A stretch of DNA of 10,566 nt from Nonomuraea sp. (GTDB lineage Bacteria > Actinomycetota > Actinomycetes > Streptosporangiales > Streptosporangiaceae): positions 1-10,566 of the forward strand of contig JABFVJ010000120.1 of assembly GCA_013362835.1 (NCBI GenBank), in the 5' to 3' direction. This document shows positions 6,696 through 10,566 of the stretch, one piece after another; the stretch's first letter is position 1; the number at the start of each line of letters is the position of its first letter. The notes beneath the pieces were generated by a model, which ran no database searches, was not told the DNA's origin, and saw only the letters and a list, made by a program, of their open reading frames with translations. The translations under genes were made by a program, and so were the position numbers.

Positions 6696-7419
6696 TCTTC
6701 GCGTCCAGCTCGAACACCTCGCGCAGCAGCTCCTCGGTCAGCACCTCGTGCGGGGTGCCCGCCGCGATCACCTTGCCCGCGCGCATGGCGACCAGGCGGT
6801 CGGCGTACCGGGCGGCGAGGTTGAGGTCGTGCAGGACCATGACGACCGTACGGCCGGCCTCCTCGTGCAGGTGCCGGACGAGCTCCAGCACCTCCACCTG
6901 GTGCGCCAGGTCGAGGAACGTGGTGGGCTCGTCGAGCAGCAGCAGGTCGGTGCCCTGGGCGAGGGCCATCGAGATCCAGGCCCGCTGCCGCTGGCCGCCC
7001 GACAGCTCGTCCAGCGGGCGTTCGGCGAGGTCGGCGAGGCCGGTCATGGACAGCGCCTCGGTGACCGCCGACTCGTCGTCGGAGGACCACTGCCGGTACC
7101 ACGTCTGGTGCGGGTGCCTGCCCCTCGCGACCAGGTCGGCCACGGTCAGCCCCTCCGGGGCCGTGGGCGCCTGGGGGAGCACGCCGAGGATCTTGGCCAC
7201 CTCGCGGGTGGGGATCGAGTCGATGCGCTTGCCGTCGAGCAGCACCTCGCCGCCCCGGGGCTTGAGCAGGCGGCCGAGCGCGCGCAGGAGCGTGGACTTG
7301 CCGCAGCCGTTGGGGCCGATGATCGTGGTGACCGTGCCCGCCTCGATGCCGAGGTCGAGGCCGTCCACGATGGTGCGCTCGCCGTAGCCGAGCTTGACGC
7401 CCGCGGCCTGCAGCCTCAT
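6625..7419 (-). CDS. Iron-siderophore ABC transporter, ATP-binding protein (FecE/FepC family)
   Basis: This 264-residue ABC ATPase powers Fe(III)-siderophore import with the two permeases upstream. Motifs: Walker [10 protein letters not shown] (35-43), Q-loop Q83, signature LSGGQRQR (139-146), Walker [13 protein letters not shown] (159-170) and H-loop H197 in VLHDLN. TTFLD in place of TSALD in the D-loop area and LGVLPQ at the Q-loop are typical of the siderophore/B12 subgroup. The ATG (7419-7417) is chosen over longer in-frame starts because GGAGGG lies 7 bases upstream (7432-7427), because the ABC fold begins immediately, and because ATG overlaps the permease stop as ATGA. The longer frame reaches back into the permease gene. 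Its 3' end overlaps the convergent MFS gene by 71 bases. It is the last gene of a three-gene operon. Confidence 0.95.
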   Translation of the reverse strand: MRLQAAGVKLGYGERTIVDGLDLGIEAGTVTTIIGPNGCGKSTLLRALGRLLKPRGGEVLLDGKRIDSIPTREVAKILGVLPQAPTAPEGLTVADLVARGRHPHQTWYRQWSSDDESAVTEALSMTGLADLAERPLDELSGGQRQRAWISMALAQGTDLLLLDEPTTFLDLAHQVEVLELVRHLHEEAGRTVVMVLHDLNLAARYADRLVAMRAGKVIAAGTPHEVLTEELLREVFELDAKIIQDPVAGTPLVVPIRPLPARRG

Positions 7420-8459
7420 TTGCGTGCCCTCCAGATCAGGTGGATCAGGTACGGAGCGCCCAGCACGGCCGTGACGATGCCGACGGGCAGTTCGATCGGT
7501 GAGAAGAGGGTCCTCGCGATCAGGTCGGCCCCCGTGGTGAGCACGGCCCCGGTGACCGCCGAGCACAGCAGCGGCGGCCGGGCCGAGCGGGCCAGCCTGA
7601 GCGCGATCTGCGGCGCGGCCAGGGCCACGAACGCGATCGGTCCCGCCGACGCGGTGGCCACGGCGGCCAGCAGCACGGCGGCCAGGATCAGCAGCGCCCG
7701 CGAGGTGTTCACCCGTACGCCGAGCCCGGTGACCACGTCGTCGCCGAAACGCAGCGCGTCGAGCGAACGGGTGCCGAGCAGCGTCACCGGTACGAGCACG
7801 GCCAGCGCGAGCGCGACCGGCGCCACGTGCTCCCAGCCGCGCCCGTTGAGCGAGCCGCTGATCCAGACCATGGCCCGGGAGGTGTCGTTGACGTCGCCGA
7901 TCGTCAGCAGCCAGAACTTCACGTTCGTGAACACGGCGGCCACACCGATGCCGACCAGGACCAGACGGTAGCCGTCGAGGCCGCGCCGCCAGGCCAGGCC
8001 GTAGACGATCGCGGCGCCGATCAGGCCGCCGAGCAGGGCGAGCGCGGGGATGCCGAGGGTGGCGAGCAGGCCGCTGGTGCCGCCGTACACGCTGCCGCTG
8101 GCGACCACGCCGGCCACGACCGTGACCGAGGCGCCTGGGGTGACGCCGAGGATCTCGGGGCTGGCGAGCGGGTTGCGGGCGATCGACTGGATGATCGCGC
8201 CGGACAGCGCGAGCGCGGCGCCGACCAGGGCGCCGGTGAGCGCGCGCGGCAGGCGCAGCTCCATGATGACGAAGTGGGCCCCGCTGCCGGCGTCGAACGT
8301 GCCCGCCAGCACCTCCGCCAGGCTCATCGGGATGTCGCCGATGCGCATGTTCAGCGCCATCAGCACGACCAGGAGCGCCAGGCCGGTCAGGGTGAGGACG
8401 ACGGCGCGCGGGCGCAGCCGCCAGGAGGTCGCGCCGATGCGCAGGGAGAGCGCGGTCAC
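7416..8459 (-). CDS. Iron-siderophore ABC transporter, second FecCD-type permease (FecD/FepG-like)
   Basis: A 347-residue integral membrane subunit, one half of the siderophore channel. Family motifs: RLPRALTG (69-76), [20 protein letters not shown] (87-106), [11 protein letters not shown] and [16 protein letters not shown] in the C-terminal half, and [20 protein letters not shown] near the end. Multiple hydrophobic stretches fit the roughly 10-TM BtuC-like fold. The GTG start overlaps the stop of the preceding permease in a GTGA (8459-8456). A longer open frame extends upstream but runs into that gene. No strong SD precedes the GTG, so expression probably depends on coupling. It should form a heterodimer with the upstream permease. 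Confidence 0.95.
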   Translation of the reverse strand: MTALSLRIGATSWRLRPRAVVLTLTGLALLVVLMALNMRIGDIPMSLAEVLAGTFDAGSGAHFVIMELRLPRALTGALVGAALALSGAIIQSIARNPLASPEILGVTPGASVTVVAGVVASGSVYGGTSGLLATLGIPALALLGGLIGAAIVYGLAWRRGLDGYRLVLVGIGVAAVFTNVKFWLLTIGDVNDTSRAMVWISGSLNGRGWEHVAPVALALAVLVPVTLLGTRSLDALRFGDDVVTGLGVRVNTSRALLILAAVLLAAVATASAGPIAFVALAAPQIALRLARSARPPLLCSAVTGAVLTTGADLIARTLFSPIELPVGIVTAVLGAPYLIHLIWRARK

Positions 8460-9484
8460 AGGCGTACCGGCTTTCTGCGGCGTACCAGGGCGACGAAGAA
8501 GGGGGCGCCGAGCAGCGCGAGGACCACGCCGACCTCCAGCTCGCCCGGAGGGGCGACCACGCGGCCGATCACGTCGGCGACCAGCAGCAGCGCGGCCCCG
8601 ACCAGCCCCGAGTACGGCAGCAGCCACCGGTGGTCGGTGCCCGACAGCGGGCGTACGAGATGCGGCACGATCAGGCCCACGAACGCCAGCGAGCCGCACG
8701 CGGCCACCGCCGCGCCCGACAGCAGGGTGACGGAGGCGACGCCGACGGTCCTGGTCAGGGCGATGTTCTGGCCGAGCGAGCGGGCGACGTCCTCGCCGAG
8801 GGAGAGCGCGTTCAGCCCCGGCGCGTTGATCAGGGCGAGCAGCAGGCCGGCGAGGACGAACGGGAGCACCTGCCAGACGACGTCGGGGCCGCGGGCGGCG
8901 ATGGAGCCTGCCTGCCAGAAGCGGAAGACGTCCATGGCCTGCTCGTCGAGGAGGACGATGGCGGAGGTCAGGGCGTACAGCAGGGCGCTGACGGCGGTGC
9001 CGGCGAGGGCCAGCGTGACCGGCGTGGGGCCGCCCCTGCCGCCGACCATGCCGAGCGCGAACACCGCGACGCTGGCCACCAGCGCGCCCGCGAGGCCGAA
9101 CCAGATGGAGACGAGCAGGCTGGAGGCGCCGAGCAGGATGATCGAGGCGACCATGGCGAACGCCGCGCCCTGCGTGACGCCGAGCAGGCCGGGGTCGGCG
9201 AGCGGGTTGCGCGTGTGGCCCTGCATGAGCGCGCCCGCGACGCCGAGCGCGATCCCGGCCAGGATGCCGAGGGCCGTACGGGGGACGCGGAGCGAGCGGA
9301 TGATGATGTCGTTCTCGCTGCCCGTGGGGGCGGTGAGCGCCTGCCAGGCGTCACCGGGCGGCACGGACTTGGAGCCGATCGTGATGCTCAGCACCACCGC
9401 GACGAGGACGGCGGCGAGCAGAATCGCGAGGAGGCCGAGCCGCCGCTGCCGGATGCCGTGGAGGCGTGGCGCGAGCGCGGTCAA
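8456..9484 (-). CDS. Iron-siderophore ABC transporter, first FecCD-type permease (FecC/FepD-like)
   Basis: A 342-residue permease starting the importer operon. A basic N-terminus precedes TM1 (about 17-36). FecCD motifs: RVPR (66-69), [20 protein letters not shown] (84-103), [11 protein letters not shown] (228-238, the region that contacts the ATPase), GLIVPHLVR (270-278) and [18 protein letters not shown] (313-330). The start is the rare TTG at 9484-9482. It is supported by a perfect AGGAGGA 7 bases upstream and by the normal family length; no alternative start has comparable support. The stop overlaps the next permease by 4 bases. The promoter lies in the shared iron-box region, so expression should be iron-repressed. 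Substrate specificity cannot be read from sequence. Confidence 0.95.
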   Translation of the reverse strand: MTALAPRLHGIRQRRLGLLAILLAAVLVAVVLSITIGSKSVPPGDAWQALTAPTGSENDIIIRSLRVPRTALGILAGIALGVAGALMQGHTRNPLADPGLLGVTQGAAFAMVASIILLGASSLLVSIWFGLAGALVASVAVFALGMVGGRGGPTPVTLALAGTAVSALLYALTSAIVLLDEQAMDVFRFWQAGSIAARGPDVVWQVLPFVLAGLLLALINAPGLNALSLGEDVARSLGQNIALTRTVGVASVTLLSGAAVAACGSLAFVGLIVPHLVRPLSGTDHRWLLPYSGLVGAALLLVADVIGRVVAPPGELEVGVVLALLGAPFFVALVRRRKPVRL

Positions 9485-9491
9485 CGATTGT

Positions 9492-9498
9492 TCCTCCT
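9492..9498 (-). promoter_or_regulatory. Shine-Dalgarno that fixes the TTG start of the first permease
   Basis: On the - strand, AGGAGGA ends 7 bases before TTG (9484-9482). This near-perfect SD decides for the unusual TTG initiation codon. Confidence 0.75.
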
Positions 9499-9519
9499 CT
9501 GTTTGCCTGATCCTGGTGA

Positions 9520-9525
9520 AGTATG
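9520..9525 (-). promoter_or_regulatory. Possible -10 element of the importer operon
   Basis: CATACT on the - strand resembles TATACT/TATAAT. A weak -35-like TTAGGT lies 18 bases upstream, inside the iron-box cluster. A promoter here would have its core covered by bound IdeR/DmdR. The -35 match is poor, so the exact promoter is uncertain. Confidence 0.35.
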
Positions 9526-9530
9526 CCAGG

Positions 9531-9549
9531 TTAGGCAGGGCTAACCTAA
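9531..9549. promoter_or_regulatory. Iron box (IdeR/DmdR operator)
   Basis: TTAGGCAGGGCTAACCTAA matches the actinobacterial IdeR/DmdR consensus TTAGGTTAGGCTAACCTAA at 16 of 19 positions, with the right half perfect. It lies in the 98-base gap between the divergent permease operon and binding-protein gene, so one regulator could control both. Known biology: Fe(II)-loaded DtxR-family dimers bind such sites and repress siderophore uptake genes. Confidence 0.87.
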
Positions 9550-9550
9550 T

Positions 9551-9565
9551 TTAGGTTCGCCTTAC
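9551..9565. promoter_or_regulatory. Second, weaker iron-box-like site
   Basis: TTAGGTTCGCCTTAC begins with a perfect half-site and has a degenerate partner. Together with the right half of the first box it makes the near-perfect palindrome AACCTAATTTAGGTT (9543-9557). A third partial match (AGGTTAGGC, 9528-9536) overlaps the main box from the left. DtxR-family proteins often bind as paired dimers, so these may be accessory positions. The site is 18 bases upstream of the binding-protein start codon. Confidence 0.5.
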
Positions 9566-9582
9566 TTCGAGAAGGGGTTCTG

Positions 9583-10545
9583 ATGAGAGCGTGGCGGGTG
9601 CTGGCCGGTGTACTGCTGGTGGCGGGGGTGGCCGCCTGCGGCTCGACGGAACCCGAGCCCTCGGCGGCGCCGGCCGCGAGGACGGTCCAGCACGCGATGG
9701 GCTCGGCCGTGATCTCCGGTCAGCCCAAGCGCGTGGTGGCGCTCGACCAGAGCTTCGTGGACGCGGTGCTCACGCTGGAGACCCCCGTGGTCGGATACAC
9801 CACCTACCGGTCGATCGACACGAGCCTGCCCGACTATCTCGGGCCCGTGGCGGCCCAGTACGGCAAGGAGGCGACCCCGGTCGGGACGCTGGAGCAGCCG
9901 AGCCTGGAGAAGATCGCCGCGCTCAAGCCCGACCTGATCGTGTCGGCCAAGGTGCGCCACGAGGCCCTGTACGACAAGCTGTCGAAGATCGCCCCCACCG
10001 TCTTCAGCGAGACCACGGGCGCCATCTGGAAGGACAACCTGCGCCTCATGGGCCGGGCGCTCGGCAAGGAGCAGCTGGCCGAGACCAAGATCAAGTCGTA
10101 CGAGGAGCGGGCCGGCAAGATCGGGGCCGCGATCAAGGCCAAGGAGGGCGGGACCCTGCCGACGATCTCGATCGTCCGGTTCGCCGGGGAGCCCACTGTC
10201 CGGCTTTATGTGGAGAAGTCGTACTCCGGGGTGGTGTTGAAGGACGTCGGCTTCCCGCGTCCCGAAGGCCAGCCGACCGAGGACGACGCCATCGCCGTGA
10301 ACGTGAGCCAGGAACGCATCGCCGACCTGGACGCCGACCACCTGTTCGTCGCCACGTACCCGGACCCGGCCAGCGACGGGCCCAAGGAGAAGTTCGTGGG
10401 CAACCCGCTCTGGGGCCGGCTCAAGGGGGAGAAGCACGAGGTCAGCGACCTGACCTGGATGAGCGCGGTGGGTCTCCAGGGGGCGCACGCCATGCTCGAC
10501 GACCTGGCCCGCCTGTTCGACGTCGACCCCGCCAAGCCCGCCTGA
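9583..10545 (+). CDS. Iron-siderophore substrate-binding lipoprotein (FecB/FepB family)
   Basis: A 320-residue extracytoplasmic receptor that captures Fe(III)-siderophore and delivers it to the divergent permease pair. The lipoprotein signal has RAWR, a hydrophobic core (about 6-17) and the lipobox V16-A17-A18-C19; C19 should be lipidated after signal peptidase II cleavage. Features typical of the TroA-like/FecB fold: QPKRVVALDQSFVDAVLTL early in the mature protein, VGTLEQPSLEKIAALKPDLIVSA (two fragments of the first-lobe motif), and a C-terminal lobe with NPLWGRL. The length is normal. The ATG is backed by GAAGGGG (9571-9577) with a 5-base gap. The iron box upstream predicts iron repression together with the permease operon. 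The cognate siderophore is unknown. Only 21 bases follow the stop in this window, with no recognisable feature. Confidence 0.96.
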   Translation: MRAWRVLAGVLLVAGVAACGSTEPEPSAAPAARTVQHAMGSAVISGQPKRVVALDQSFVDAVLTLETPVVGYTTYRSIDTSLPDYLGPVAAQYGKEATPVGTLEQPSLEKIAALKPDLIVSAKVRHEALYDKLSKIAPTVFSETTGAIWKDNLRLMGRALGKEQLAETKIKSYEERAGKIGAAIKAKEGGTLPTISIVRFAGEPTVRLYVEKSYSGVVLKDVGFPRPEGQPTEDDAIAVNVSQERIADLDADHLFVATYPDPASDGPKEKFVGNPLWGRLKGEKHEVSDLTWMSAVGLQGAHAMLDDLARLFDVDPAKPA

Positions 10546-10566
10546 GCCGCGCGCCCGCCCGCCGCG

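Noticed and set aside
5444..7387. 647-codon + strand frame across MFS and ATPase genes
   Set aside because: Out of frame with the MFS and antisense to an ABC ATPase with all its motifs; an Arg/Gly-rich shadow.
7420..7566. N-terminal extension of the ATPase to 313 residues
   Set aside because: The extra sequence is antisense-quality, lies inside the permease gene, and precedes an ATG with SD and 4-base stop overlap.
7827..9554. 575-codon + strand frame opposite the two permeases
   Set aside because: Composition is Ala/Ser/Thr/Arg-rich with no motif, and it crosses the divergent promoter. The - strand shows complete FecCD motifs.
1..10566. tRNA, rRNA, CRISPR arrays, insertion sequences, prophage ends
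   Set aside because: No cloverleaf-like segments, regularly spaced direct repeats, transposase motifs or terminal inverted repeats were seen.

Overview
The window is very GC-rich DNA with strong G/C bias at third codon positions. It carries an SMC-FtsY gene pair, an actinobacterial type of FtsY with an N-terminal membrane anchor, and an IdeR/DmdR-type iron box. Together these point to an actinomycete chromosome. A Streptosporangiales-like or Streptomyces-like genus is plausible, but I cannot fix the genus from the sequence.

Layout, left to right. (1) Conserved core, + strand: the 3' two thirds of smc (hinge, second coiled-coil arm and C-terminal ATPase half; the 5' end is outside the window), then ftsY, the signal recognition particle receptor. 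(2) A 251-base gap after ftsY that is clearly AT-richer than its surroundings. It holds a possible promoter/operator, a 24-codon reading frame with an excellent Shine-Dalgarno sequence, and a 13-bp hairpin just before the ribosome binding site of the next gene. (3) A + strand pair with only 3 bases between genes: a 558-residue TPR-repeat protein whose N-terminus looks like a broken ATPase module, and a 12-TM major facilitator transporter of the EntS/macrolide-efflux type. (4) A complete iron-siderophore ABC importer in two divergent units. Two FecCD-type permeases and a FecE/FepC-type ATPase are on the - strand, joined by 4-base start/stop overlaps. A lipoprotein binding protein is on the + strand. 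The shared 98-base control region between the units contains a 16/19 match to the IdeR/DmdR iron box plus two weaker overlapping or adjacent matches.

How the genes work together. The binding protein captures an Fe(III)-siderophore, the two permeases carry it across the membrane, and the ATPase drives transport. The iron boxes imply repression of both units when iron is plentiful. No siderophore biosynthesis gene is in the window. The MFS gene runs tail-to-tail into the ATPase gene with a 71-base antisense overlap.

The candidate for an undescribed system is the set small basic peptide + hairpin + TPR/pseudo-ATPase protein + MFS exporter at 3638-6695. It has the layout of a peptide-signal, RiPP-like or leader-attenuated operon. 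The sORF, its SD, the hairpin and the tight gene coupling are visible directly. The function is inference.
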